Assembly (NCBI GenBank): GCA_015680685.1
Contig: MNCI01012628.1
Span: 1,504,652-1,568,651 of the forward strand
Direction of reading: 5' to 3'
Origin: Gnetum montanum
Lineage: Eukaryota; Streptophyta; Gnetopsida; Gnetales; Gnetaceae
DNA: 64,000 bases
Shown: positions 1 to 10,950 of the stretch, in pieces
Numbering within the stretch: position 1 is the stretch's first letter
How the letters are laid out: each line of letters begins with the position of its first letter
The notes under the pieces: generated by a model
The model's database searches: none
Seen by the model: only the letters and a program-made list of their open reading frames with translations
Told to the model about the DNA's origin: nothing
Position numbers and translations under genes: made by a program

Positions 1-2
1 CA

Positions 3-560
3 ATTCTATAGGCACCAGACTAGTCCATACCATTTTATATAATGATGGATGCATCTAATTATGCCTTGGGAGCCATGCTTATGTAGTTGGACAATAAGAA
101 ATGTCCATATTACATCCACTATGCAAGCTGAAGCATTGTGGGTGCAGAATTAAATTACACAACAACTAAAAAAGAATTGATGACAATCGTGTATGCTCTC
201 AAAAATTTTAGGCACTATGTGCTTAGCTACAAAGTGTTTATGCACATAGATCATAGTGTCATCTTCTTCCTAATGAATAAGCCAACGGTGAGCCCCTATA
301 TCATATCGTGGCTTGTGATCTTGTAGGAATTCAATCTCACAATGGTAGATCGAAAAAGGACTAAGAATGTGATCGTTGACCACCTCTCTCGATTCAGATG
401 GGATAATAAAGAGGAGGAGAGTCCACTCTCTGATCAATTTCCAAATGAACTCCTCTTTACAAGAGCAATAAATGGCCAAGTGCCCATTGAATCAAAATGG
501 TATGATGGCATTCTCACTTACCTTCTCACAAAGGAGATGCCACAAGATCTAGACAATAAG
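3..560 (+). pseudogene. E1 pol: end of RT and RNase H domain, decayed
   Basis: Frame 3 reads a Ty3/gypsy RNase H: the RT-RH connection (a PDW motif now PD-stop), YALGAML, a YYIHYAS-like block, then NYTTTKKEL, HIDHS and finally VDHLSRF near 373-395, the usual end of Athila RNase H. RNase H removes template RNA during reverse transcription. Stops sit where Gln or Trp is expected (for example after YALGAMLM and in LVIL-stop-EF) and are TAG, consistent with CAG-to-TAG or TGG-to-TAG change. The frame then runs into the linker leading to integrase. Family assignment is firm; the domain is inactive as it stands. Confidence 0.9.
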
Positions 561-599
561 AAGAAACAATAGTTTCTTTATCAAGTAAAGTACTTCATG

Positions 600-1830
600 A
601 AAATAAATAGACATCTTTACAAGTTGTGTGCTGATGGTCTAATTCATTAGTGTGTACCTAATGTGGATCAACTTTGCATTCTCTAGGATGCTCACGAAGG
701 CCCTTGCAGAGGCCACTATGCAAAGAGATGCATGGCCATAAAAATCTTGATGGTAGGATACTGTTGGCCTATAATCTTCAAGGATGCCCACCAATTTGTT
801 TGATCTTGTGAGCACTATCAAAGAGATGGTGAGATAACCGCTCAAATGGAGGGTCCTCAACAATGGATTCAACCACTAGAGCTCTTTGACATATGGGCCA
901 TAGATTTCATGGGCCCCATCACACCCATGTCCAATAGAAAAGCATACATCATCATAGTAGTCAATTACTGCACCAAATAGGTAGAAGCAATAGAAGTCAC
1001 TAATTGTACATCATATATTGTTGCTCGATTCATACAACAAAATGTTGTAAACAAGTTTGGTGTGCCACGTGCACTGATTTCTGATAGTGGAACCCATTTT
1101 ATAGGTGCCACTATTCGAAAACTCATGCAATGCTTAGGGGTTGAACATAAATTAACAATGCCCTATCACCCCCAAGCCAACAGTCAAGCAGAGATAACTA
1201 ACAGGGAGATCACAAAGATTCTAACAAAAACTGTAAACAAATATAGTAGAGACTAGAGCATAAAACTCAACGATTCCCTTTGGGCCTACCACTCAACATG
1301 GAAACTCCCTATTAGCTATTCTCCCTATGAGTTAGTATACGGAAAACTTCCAACACTCCCCATTCAATCCAAGCTTCATACACTCTCTATAGCCCATGAA
1401 CTAAATCTTGACCTAAGTTTAGCACAAAAATAAAGACTAATCAACCTTAATGTGCTAGATGAAAATTGATTAGTGGCCTTATCTTTCAAGGAAGTGCACA
1501 AGGCATTCAATAAACAATGACATGATCTTAAAATACGAAAAGTGAGATTTCAATTGGGAGATAAGGTTCTCTACTAGAACCCCACACATGTACCTCAGAA
1601 ACAAAGTTTCAAACATTGTGGAAAGGACCTTATATAATTGATGAAACCTTTCCTTGTAAGACCATGACCATATACAAACTTGAGAGCCCTAATAAAAAGT
1701 AGCTAGTCAACATACACAACTAAAGCTTCTTCATGAGCCCAAGCAAGCCAATGTAATTAATACCTCAATGGATGGACAACCATGTTCAATTTTGTGGATC
1801 TCCTATTTCCAAGTCAGTCGTGGGGGAGAT
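600..1830 (+). pseudogene. E1 pol: integrase, decayed
   Basis: Integrase inserts the cDNA copy into the genome. The N-terminal zinc-binding region is visible (DAHEGPCRGHY near 690-715, then SCEHYQR near 807-825, where the second Cys is now Tyr). The catalytic core follows: IDFMGP near 901, ISDSGTHF near 1078, and YHPQANSQAEI near 1162-1200, so all three acidic residues of the D,D-35-E triad can still be read. The C-terminal part continues through the LPTLPI and LNVLDEN blocks to the conserved end before the noncoding spacer. Several stops (at 687, 808, 979, 1254, 1429) disable it. Confidence 0.88.
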
Positions 1831-3194
1831 GGCCATCTATGTTAATCATCTATATGGATCCTTATTTTTTCTATTTTTTGTTTTCCATGTTTTTGATTTT
1901 GTAAGTGATTTCTTTTACAACTTTTGATTTTCAACATTTTTTCTATTTTTACATCATTTTTTGTTTTACACCATCATTAGTATGTTTGAGTTTTTGTTGA
2001 ATAATTTACACTTTCTTATATATTTTACTTTGTTTTGTTTGAGTGTGACTTTCAAACTTTTTCTAATAAATGTGCTTTATACCAATAGGACATAGTGGTG
2101 TTGTGGCTACTACTAATGGTGGTTTGTGCTTAATGTTTTTGGTTTGCTAATGTCTAGTTTCTATTTTTGAATTTCTGTACCTATAACTTAGAAATGATTT
2201 CTTTTTCATGGAACAAGCAATGAGTCCATGACATCCACCCATTAACAAATTCTATGGTTTTCCTTGCTTTGGAAGTTTGAGATCCCTTTTCATTAAATCA
2301 GCTTTTAATAAATTTGTAACCTTGATAATTTCCAAAATTGGGAAGGATTCAAAGGTTTGTATAGGGTGTGACTTCAAGAAGATTCTATATTCTTTGTACT
2401 CTTCTACTTACTTCGATGTTTAAGTGTTTTCATGGACTTCTTACCATTCCATGTCAACCAGTAATAGGAGGTCAAATAAAGTCTTTGCATGGTGTGGTTC
2501 TCACCCAAAAAGAAAAAAAATTAAAAAAAATTAAAAAATTATAAATATTTTTGGTTCCCATATCAAAGATCCTCTTCAATGATTTTATCATATTCTTGGC
2601 TTTTTGGGATTCCATGGACCCCAATTTCATTGAAAAATTCCTTATATTTTTCAAGATATTCAAATTTCAAATTCTTCCCTATGGGCTCCGTATACGGGGC
2701 CCCATCAACAAAATAGAACCATATATGAGGCTCTGAATATGAGACTTATCGACATAAGAGAAAAATTCTATATATATGCATCCCACTTGGAAATTTGTAC
2801 ATTTTCTCATAAATGCCAAGGGAGTTTTTCAAATTTTCAAAACCCAAAACCTTCCAGAGCCCATAACTTACAAAATATTTATCCAAATCACTCCATTCTT
2901 TGACCTTGTAGCTACCAAAGGTAACTCTTTGCTGTGGGGGCCACAAATGTAGCATTTTTGATAGAAAATTTATTGCCATTTTTCTAACTCCCACAAAAGG
3001 TTTAATTGAAAAAATCAACTATTAAACACTAAATTACAAGAGTTAAACCTTTCCAACAAGCTCCAGTGATAATTATAATAAATAATTAATAAAATAATCA
3101 ATCCACCATGGTCTAACCTTAGCTAAAGTGTAACTAACTAATGAGAGAAGGTATTTAAAACCTTAAAGTTACACATTATATCTACTAATCCACA
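1831..3194 (+). other. E1 noncoding spacer between integrase and aORF
   Basis: About 1.36 kb with no coding signal, rich in T runs, present in every Athila copy here that keeps this region. Recognisable blocks are the end-of-pol segment with GTGGGGGAGATGGCCATC near 1827-1845, a T-rich stretch at 1860-2050, a block ending near 2500 (AAATAAAGTCTTTGCATGG) and a block near 2850-3060 with CCAGAGCCCATAACTT. The last two align with E2 at about 18,450-18,490 and 17,220-17,470 in reverse complement. It may be the leader or intron of the downstream ORF, but I see no decisive splice pair. Confidence 0.6.
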
Positions 3195-6032
3195 GATGTG
3201 TTGTGACTGCAAATCACACCAAAAGGAAAGCACACACAAGAAGCAGAACCATCTCAACCAAGGGAGAAATGGCCTAGAATGAGAAGGGGCCAAGAATAGG
3301 CCCAAGAAGGACTACTGGCAATCCATGCCATAGGACCTCTCAAGGTAGAGGTAGAGGTGGAATCTATTTGATAGATTTCAAAACCAATAGCAGCAACAGA
3401 ACACTTCCATTGAGATGATGCACTAGCAAAACAAGCTAATCTCAAGGTGAAATTAACATAAGCTTACTTAAATTAGATCAAATCATGAGAGGTCCAGAAA
3501 ATGGTGCTCCAAGAATTAAACTTTCGCCCTTTCCTAGAGCAAGCACCAGAAGAAGTACAAGACCAGCTAAAGGCCTCTCCCATGTGACCAATCATCACTT
3601 GCACCGAGGAGTGGTACATGGGAGAGATATTCCTATTCTGGAATAATAGGCAAGCTAGATCAATGGTAAAAATCAATGAAATCTCAGTGTCCTACTCGAT
3701 GCAGGCCATTGCATAAGTGCTTGGATTGCTAGAGACAAGAACAAGTTTTGTTGTGATCCTAATGCATTCAGATCCCAATATCAAAAAAGAATGGGTGCAA
3801 TGATGCTATTACATCAATCGCAACGAGTTTGGCATGCTGACATCGACTAAGAGGATTCACTACAAGATTGTGGCCTTCCACCTCAATCCCATGGTGAGAC
3901 CAAGAAAAATCACCACCTTCTCTACCCGAGCATGCGCCACTCTAAGTGGAAGATTTCTGATCAACCTTTCATAACTGATCTATCTAAATATAGAGAAGTG
4001 ATTCAAAGAAAATGAATGTGGAAGGAAGCCACTCCCCTTTCCATGCCTCATCAAAAAACTCTGTCAAAAGGGAGAAATATACTATTACACCAATGACATT
4101 GTTAGGCATGTTCCAACTACCAACTAGGCAAAAATGATGAAAGATAAGATGTCTACAGAAACTATAAAAGAAGAGGAGTAACAACCACCACCTCCACCTA
4201 TGACTCAAACAACTATTCTAGATATTGTTGCAACCATCCAATGGTTGCATGAATACCGAGAATGGCTCTTGAGTGAACAAGAGCAATGAGTAGGCACAAG
4301 TGGCAAGGATCCATCCGTGTATAGATCAATAATGAGTCATCTTAATGAGGTGGCCCAAAGAATGTAGTTGCTTACAAGGCTGAATTCAAGCATTAGAGAG
4401 GTCATAGTATCTTTCACAAAATAACAATCACTCCCTAAACTCTTTGGGAATGTTGCAACTTTATTGGTGCACTTGGAGGGGGATGAGGGAGCAACTATAT
4501 TCATGATGGAACACCAAGGATAGAAGATAGTAGCAAAGGTGGTCACTAACTAGATTGCCTAAATGCTCAACACACCTATGGCATCTGTACTGGATGTCAC
4601 TACACTCAAGGATGTACAAATTTCCATAGGAACCACAAGTAGCAAAATAAATGTAGCATAGCATGAAGAACTATTGGACCTATTGGTGGAAATCAGACAA
4701 CCACTTCCCAATGTCTTTGACCTTCCAAACAATATTACTACAACCCAGCCAAACTACTGGAGGTAAGGGGAAAGAACATTATCTTGGAGGGGCAACTTGG
4801 AACAAAAAAAGAGCTAAATGAATGTTTGGCTACTAAAGTTGCCGAATTAAGAGCCTAGATTTCCAATCCCACATTTCTCAACCCAACATTGACAAGGGAT
4901 GCAGCTATGAAACAGCCTCACACTAGACTAAAAGGGGTTGAGGGTGCAATGGAGATGGTAATGTCCTATCAATCCTTGGTAGAGGCCACACAACACAAAA
5001 TTTAGAAGGCCTTGAATCAAACCTACCAAGAGAATGTACAATTGACTATAGAGAACCATCACCTACAAAATGTTTATGAGCACAACCAACAATTAACCAA
5101 GTTCATTCATCAATAATAGGAGCAACTGGCCAAAGAAAACATAGAACTAAGAAGATTGGTAGTAGAAAATAGAAATCTCTTCATGGAGGAGGTCTACGCC
5201 CTTTACCAGAAAACTACAATCGAGGTAGTTGCCTAGAAATTAGAGGCTCTCAAATTTGAGAGAGTCAAGGACCATTACAGAAAATAGGTCAGTCTACAAA
5301 AGAAAGTAAATTAAAAACACATCTAGTTGACAAAGGTGAAAGTGAAAAAAAATCCTCCAACAACTCCAACAAGGGAAAGAATTACGGCAACCCATCATCA
5401 ATGGGATAGATGCCTACAACAAGATAAAAATCTGCATGAAGGAGTTGCAAATTGAGGAGATGATGAAATACATGAGGCTTGCCAATCTCAATTATGTGAA
5501 TCTTGCCATGTTGACTACTAGATGGCCATAGTTAGAATTAGAAAAGTAGGTGGCCATATTGTACTTATCGTATGAGGCCAAGTTCAAGCATCAAAAAGAC
5601 ATCAAGAAAAATCTTATAGTGATAAATGCTGAACTCAAAGTTCTGAAGGCATAATTCACTAATCAACAATCAACTACCAAGAACTTGACCAAGAGGATGA
5701 ACAACTACTAGAAGCTACGGAACACAATAAGGACATTTGATATTGAACACAAATAGTTCACTACTTAGTTTGTCAATGTGAAGGAGATGTTCCCTATAAT
5801 GCCTTATTCGTGGGATATCCCCATTCTAGCCCACATTGGTGATGCCATGTGGATTTTGAATGATCCTCAAAGTAAGTAGGAGAAGATGAAGGCATTACTA
5901 GATACCTTTTGCCTTCCACCAGAGCTTGTAGCTGCAGTAGGACAACCACAACTGCCTCAGCTAACGCATGTGCCTGAAGCTAGTGAAGGTCCTTCAAAAC
6001 CTCAAGAGCCACCACCACCTAGGACTGTCTAA
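3195..6032 (+). pseudogene. E1 aORF: downstream ORF with N-terminal domain and long coiled coil
   Basis: About 2.84 kb of sense-strand coding sequence between integrase and 3' LTR, with stops and some frameshifts. The N-terminal domain has EEWYMGEIFLFWNN near 3610 followed by VSYS..AI, then KIVAFHLNPM.RP near 3868-3900, STRAC...LSG.FLINLS near 3925-3972 and PFPCLIKKLCQK near 4038. The middle (about 4,750-5,700) is Gln/Glu/Lys/Leu-rich and heptad-like, so a coiled coil is expected. The C-terminal block has AELKVL, FTNQQST.KN.TKRMN and FDIE, ending in a Pro-rich tail and TAA at 6030. The same layout recurs in E2 and E3. It occupies the position of the Athila env-like ORF, but I see no signal peptide or membrane segment. 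Function unknown. Confidence 0.8.
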
Positions 6033-6252
6033 TCTTCTTCACTACCTTCATGCCACTAGAGAATGTGCTATCCAATTTTTTTGTAGTCATGTCATGGTGT
6101 TAAATTTTGAGTCATGAATACCAAAATTCTTTGTAATGTGTTGATTTGTACACTTTAGCACTTAGTTTTGTCTAGTCAATTTGTTTTGTCAAGAGTCAGT
6201 CAATAATCACATACCTTCCCAATTTTTGTAAGGGAACTCAAGGACAAGTTTT

Positions 6253-6270
6253 CATTTAGTCGTGGGGGTA
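6253..6270 (+). other. E1 polypurine tract
   Basis: CATTTAGTCGTGGGGGTA directly before the LTR TGATGAG start. A purine-rich run here primes plus-strand DNA synthesis. The same segment precedes the E2 3' LTR on the other strand. Confidence 0.75.
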
Positions 6271-7198
6271 TGATGAGCATCAAAGTGTCATGTTGATGGA
6301 CCCCCATTAACATGGCCTCATCAATAGGGCCCCATTTATGTGGTGTTACCTCATCAACAATGTTGCATTGACATAGCATTTGCTACATCTACATGGCCTC
6401 ATCAACACAATCCTATGGCAAAAAATATAAATACAAGCTCATAGCCATGTTTATGGGCATTCAAGTCATAGTAGTAGTAGAGCTATTACAGTTTTTACAT
6501 TTGAAAGTTAGAATATTTTTCCAAGTTCCCACAGCAAGAGTCATTGAGTGTACAAATCTTTATTCAAGCAATGTTGTAGCAAAGCATGATAGTGTGTACA
6601 ACAATAAAGACGAGCTTCTTGATAAACCTTGCAGCATTCTAGATAGTTTAAATGTTTTATTCATGCATTTAATGTTTTTAGTTATTTATTCAATGTTTCT
6701 TAGTAATTAAGCTAATTAATTGATTAATTAAATTAAGCTAAATATATTAAATACATAATTATGACTACTTCGAGCATAAGCACGTATTCACTTAGTAATC
6801 CTAGCAGCATTATTGCTTGGTGCACCTAGGAGTGTAGCACTTGGTAACCCAACAATGGATACGTGGGTTCAGGACATGTACGAAAAGTGGGACTAGATGC
6901 TTATGTTATGACTAGTTAGAGATTAATTAGTTAGTTAAATTAAATTAGTTATTAAATTACTTCATCTCTCTCTTTAACCACCAAAGAATAATAAAAATCA
7001 TATGCCTTCATTACACTTAACCATACCATGTGCATCACAAGTGTAATTGGAAAGATAATGAATGACCATTAGGGCCAGGTTTACTTCCTAGAAGAGTAGT
7101 GTACTGGAAACTATAGAGTCTATAGAATTCAACTGGATCATGCATGAATGCTTCATGATTCATATGGTTGGGTGTAAGGGTACGTTGACCACTCATCA
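6271..7198 (+). repeat. E1 3' LTR (928 bp)
   Basis: Begins TGATGAGCATC and ends ACTCATCA, so the ends form a short inverted repeat as in the other Athila LTRs here. It aligns along its length with the E2 LTRs in opposite orientation. It contains a TATA box at 6426-6433, the repeated CTTGGTAA-type block (6789-6860) and a pyrimidine run matching the GAGAGA run of E2. The 105-codon open frame at 6393-6710 lies inside the LTR and is not considered a gene. Confidence 0.9.
6426..6433 (+). promoter_or_regulatory. TATA box of E1 LTR
   Basis: TATAAATA about 155 bp into the LTR, where the U3 promoter of these elements sits; the same box is in the equivalent place in the E2 LTRs (minus strand). Confidence 0.6.
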
Positions 7199-7771
7199 CT
7201 AATTCTCCAACTAATCTTTTTGGTAAGAACTAGCTACATTACTTATATTGTTTAGCGAAATTTCTTTCTACCCCCCTTAGAACATTGACTCCAGCAATGT
7301 AACTAATGAGACACCAAGGATTAGTGATCTAAGACTATCTACAAAGGTTAACCACTTAATCTTAAGGTCCAAAAGATTAAATTTGTTAGTTCCAACAATT
7401 AAATTATTGGACATGATTAGCTAGTCTAAGTATGCCCTTTTAAGACACAATCTATGATATCATCGAATTATTGGAAACTTGCATGATAAATCTAACCTTA
7501 CCATTGAGTTTAGAAGGGTGAAAAATATTGGAAATGACTATCTATATGTTATAAATGGGCCTTGTATGTCCAACTTATGCTAAAATTAAATCTCTAAGGG
7601 TCTAGAGGCACCATGTTGGGCAAGGAGGAAAAAATAATATTTCAAAGCTCCATGGGACATATCTAACTTCACCATTATGTCTAGAAGGTTGGAACTTAAA
7701 GGAAACCACTCTTCATTTACTAAAAAAGGCTTTCAAATCAAAATTTATAGCTTCTAAGGTCTAGAATCTTT
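7199..7771. other. AT-rich intergenic DNA, nothing recognised
   Basis: Flank immediately outside the E1 3' LTR. No open frame, terminal repeat or tRNA-like box was recognised; it may belong to the same insertion as the 5S-derived segment that follows. Confidence 0.4.
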
Positions 7772-7864
7772 GGCATGGAAAACAAGACTTCTCGAAAGGT
7801 CACCCATCCTAGTACTACTTCAAAATGAGTATGCTTAATTACAGAATTTTTATCCCATCCGCTA
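7772..7864 (-). repeat. 5S-rRNA-derived sequence
   Basis: Read on the minus strand this matches the 3' two thirds of plant 5S rRNA: AATTAAGCATACT at the position of the internal A box, GTAGTACTAGGATGGGTGACC covering the C box almost unchanged, then GAGAAGTCTTGTTTTCCATG corresponding to the 5S 3' end. The first 25 or so bases of 5S are not recognisable and the centre has diverged, so this is not a working 5S gene. Known carriers are Cassandra TRIM LTRs, 5S-derived SINEs and dispersed 5S pseudogenes. I found no second copy nearby that would prove a TRIM. Confidence 0.75.
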
Positions 7865-8021
7865 CCAAAATGTCAATTTAAATTTTTTGTTAATTTCTAC
7901 ATTTTTATATTTAATTTTTTCTAACCAAACATTAATTTAAAATTTTTCTATTTTGGAAATTTCTATCAGTTGCTTGAAAAATTATCAACAAATGGTAATT
8001 TTTCTAGTTGCATAAATCATT

Positions 8022-8236
8022 GGAGGAGGCCACAATTTCTAGTGCCAGTGGTGTCCAGAGGTGCTAGAGGAGGTGATGATTTTTAGTGCTAGCAATATCC
8101 ATGAGCAGCAAAGGAGATGACAATTTCTAGTGCCAGCAATGTTTGCAAGCCCCAGAGGAGTCGAGAATTTTCAACACCGACAATGTCCATAGGTGCCAAA
8201 GGAGGTGACTATTTTCACTACCAATAGTACTAGAGG
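8022..8236. repeat. Tandem repeat, about 44 bp x 5
   Basis: Five diverged units start with GGAGGWGRYGA-like sequence and contain TTTCTAGTGCCAGCAATGTCC-type cores, spaced about 44-45 bp. It runs into a GC-richer block (8237-8630) with long overlapping open frames on the minus strand that reflect low stop density rather than a gene. Confidence 0.6.
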
Positions 8237-10950
8237 ATAGCAATGGTGCATGAAACAGTGAAAGAAATGGTAGTGAAGGAGAAACACTGCAAAAAAATAT
8301 GAACTGCACAAAACACAAAGAGTAGTGCAAATGGCAAGTGAGGGTTTGTACAACGGTGGCAGGGTGCACGAGCACGATAAGCACGTAGTAGCAAATAGCA
8401 TGGATAGCAACAAGGGTAGCACATGGATAAAGTAGGTGCAATGGCAAGTGTAGTAGCAATGGCAGGCATCCATGACAATGTTGAGGGCCCACAGGGCTTC
8501 CATGGTGAAATGGTGATGGTGGACCTCTAGGGTAGAAGGTGGCACATGACACAGCTCAGCACAAGCAATAGTGCAACAGGACTGATGACACAACATGTGG
8601 GTCAAGCCTCCATGGCTCTTATAGGGCTATGACTTGAATTACTATTATTATTATTTTTATTTTCATTTTAAAATGCAGTAGTTAACTTTTTAATATTATT
8701 TTATTCTACCTTGCCTTGGCAGTTGACATGCTGGTTCAACTACTGACAAAGTGTGAGTTAAGTTTGGCAAAGAGCTATTCTAGGTTTAATTCCCAACTCT
8801 AAAATTTTGAGTTTTTTTAAATAAATAATTTAATAATTTCTTATTTTTATAATGTACTTATAATAATAAAATTAAAACAAAAATATCTCCCAAACCGTAA
8901 ATCAAATTGGGACAAAATTTGTATCGATAGAATCGTCTCTAAGAGTACTACGCATTAGACATGTTCTTAGTGTTCAAAAATAAAGTTGGAATTTTATGAA
9001 TTAATAGGACAAAAATAGCCTATCTTGTTAAACTAACATTACTAAGTTGATGTATGGGTAACTTGAGATCTACTGAGATAACTATTAGATGACTTGGGTT
9101 TCAATTATAAATGATATATTGACCCTTGGATAAGCATGTGATAAACATATCATACAATTTTGCAAATGATATAGATTTATCTTCTATATGCTAGAGAGGT
9201 ACTAAAAAGAAGATTATGACAACATCACTCATTTCCCTATGGATCTCATGGTAATAATCCTTATTGGTTAAGTAGGAATGAGATGATCTTATGGCTAGAT
9301 TGAATTCCTTAAATTTTCTAATGCATAGGTCGTAGGTGAGATGAAAAATGCCAAGTTACAAGGGTTAGATGCTTAGGACACTAAGTTCTAAAGGAGATAA
9401 GATCAACTTGTGTCATGGTTACTAGCCTTAGGAAGAAACCTAACAATGACATTAATCAATCAATATTACTATAAGTTGGGTAAGAATTACCTGAATTGGT
9501 GTATCCTTGTCTTATCAATGTTTCCTACAATTGATAAATATGAATGAGATGTAAGTAAATCTTCTTTAGTCAATGATATCCATGAAAGAATTTTGTTGGT
9601 TGGTGGATCTATGTCTCTTGTAGATGCTTGATCTATTGTTCATGAAGTCAATGGAATGGTATCTTCTAGCTTACATAGATCATCTCATACATGTGGGGCA
9701 TCTGATGGTGGTTCACGTGGTTTATCATTAGGTTGTAGTCAACCCATGGTTTTGAATGGCCCTCAGGTCATGGTTTGCTCCAATACCAAACGTGGCATCC
9801 CATTCTTGGATGTCATGCCAAATGTCAAATATATATTATATTAGACATTATTCGTAAGGAGATAATATACCAAACATCGAATATATGTAACATTCAACAT
9901 TAAGCGTAAAGAAAATAACAGGAAAAATATAGAAGAAAAAAGGGAAGAATGCTTTATTGATATGGAATAGTGTACCTGGATCATGCTCTAAAAGTGTTCT
10001 TTGGGGTGGTCTTCCTTTAGAATCTATCCCTTAAAGGCAATCCAAGCACTGCCACCACAATTAGGCCTATAGCTAGCTAGAAGGGATGGCCAATCCTCTT
10101 CCTATCCTGCATCACCTGGCACCCGTTACTCACCTTTATTGACTCTACAAGGGAATAGTGATAGAGGAGAAAATCTCCCTAACATTCCTACATGGAATAG
10201 GAAGAAGCCAAAAGAATAGGCCTTTTGGACACATCATTTGCATCTACATTTTTTTCCATGTCACCAATCTTCAAATCATCTCCTACCAGTTTCACTGGCA
10301 CTCATTTGGAAGATCGTGTTAAGCACATGCTCAACTCAAAAATCAAGAATATGACCATCTACCTTTGAATCTCTCTCTTATGGAAGGTCTCTTGTGTACA
10401 AGTGTTAGATCTAGTGATTGATATTATTCTTCCTATTCTTCCAAGATTGGTGGTAATCATGTAAGACCATAGACCAAGAACTAAGATCTCTCAATCTCCT
10501 TTAAAGTAGGTCTACCAAGTCCCAAGCATAATCACCTAAATATGATGAGCTATTAAAATGCTAAAAATCAAGTAATATCCCCAAGGCATTATACTACCAT
10601 TACAAAAAATAGCCATAGGAATAATGATAAGTATAACCCGTAGAGCACAAGAGAAACATAATCATAATAATGGAATTAAGCTATGCATTGGTAACTACAA
10701 ATAAGATGGAAATATTTTAAATAACCACCAAAATTACAAAGTAAATATCCAAATTGATGCCTCTCACCCAAAACTGAGTTAAAAGACACCTGGATTGGAC
10801 AACATGAAAGAACAAGAACAAATTTCTATGAAAATCTCAAACATCCAAATAAGGATTGAATTAAGCAAAGCCACAAAAGAGATCAAGAAGACCAAAACAT
10901 TAAAATCTTATCTTAGATGACATCCAAACTAAAGAAATGAGAAAAATGGA
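8237..10950. other. Unassigned, probably decayed repeats
   Basis: GC-richer block to 8630 with a TATA-like CTTATAGGGCTATGACTTG near 8618, then a (TTA)n stretch near 8645, then AT-rich DNA. A short near-palindrome occurs at about 9791-9822 (GTGGCATCC...GGATGTCATGCC). No RT, gag or gene motif was found on either strand. Likely LTR-type debris, but I cannot assign a family. Confidence 0.4.

Larger units (their letters stand above)
1..7198 (+). mobile_element. E1: Athila-type Ty3/gypsy LTR retrotransposon, 3' part
   Basis: Plus-strand element cut by the window start. In order it shows the end of RT/RNase H, integrase, a T-rich noncoding spacer, a long downstream ORF (aORF), a polypurine tract and a 3' LTR. 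It is the same subfamily as E2: LTRs, spacer and aORF align with E2 in reverse complement. Every coding part carries in-frame stops, so it is not autonomous now. The 5' LTR, gag and most of pol lie outside the window, so its target duplication cannot be tested. Confidence 0.9.

Noticed and set aside
3195-6032. aORF as a classical envelope gene
   Set aside because: Position fits, but no signal peptide, membrane segment or fusion-like region is visible; long coiled coil and cytosolic-type domain instead.
6393-6710. 105-codon plus frame
   Set aside because: Lies inside the E1 LTR across the TATA box; not conserved in the E2 LTRs.
7772-7864. Functional 5S rRNA gene
   Set aside because: First 25 bases missing and centre diverged.
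8127-8605. Overlapping 141-, 144- and 82-codon minus-strand frames
   Set aside because: Three frames open together, Cys/His/Leu-rich without domain; an effect of base composition beside a tandem repeat.
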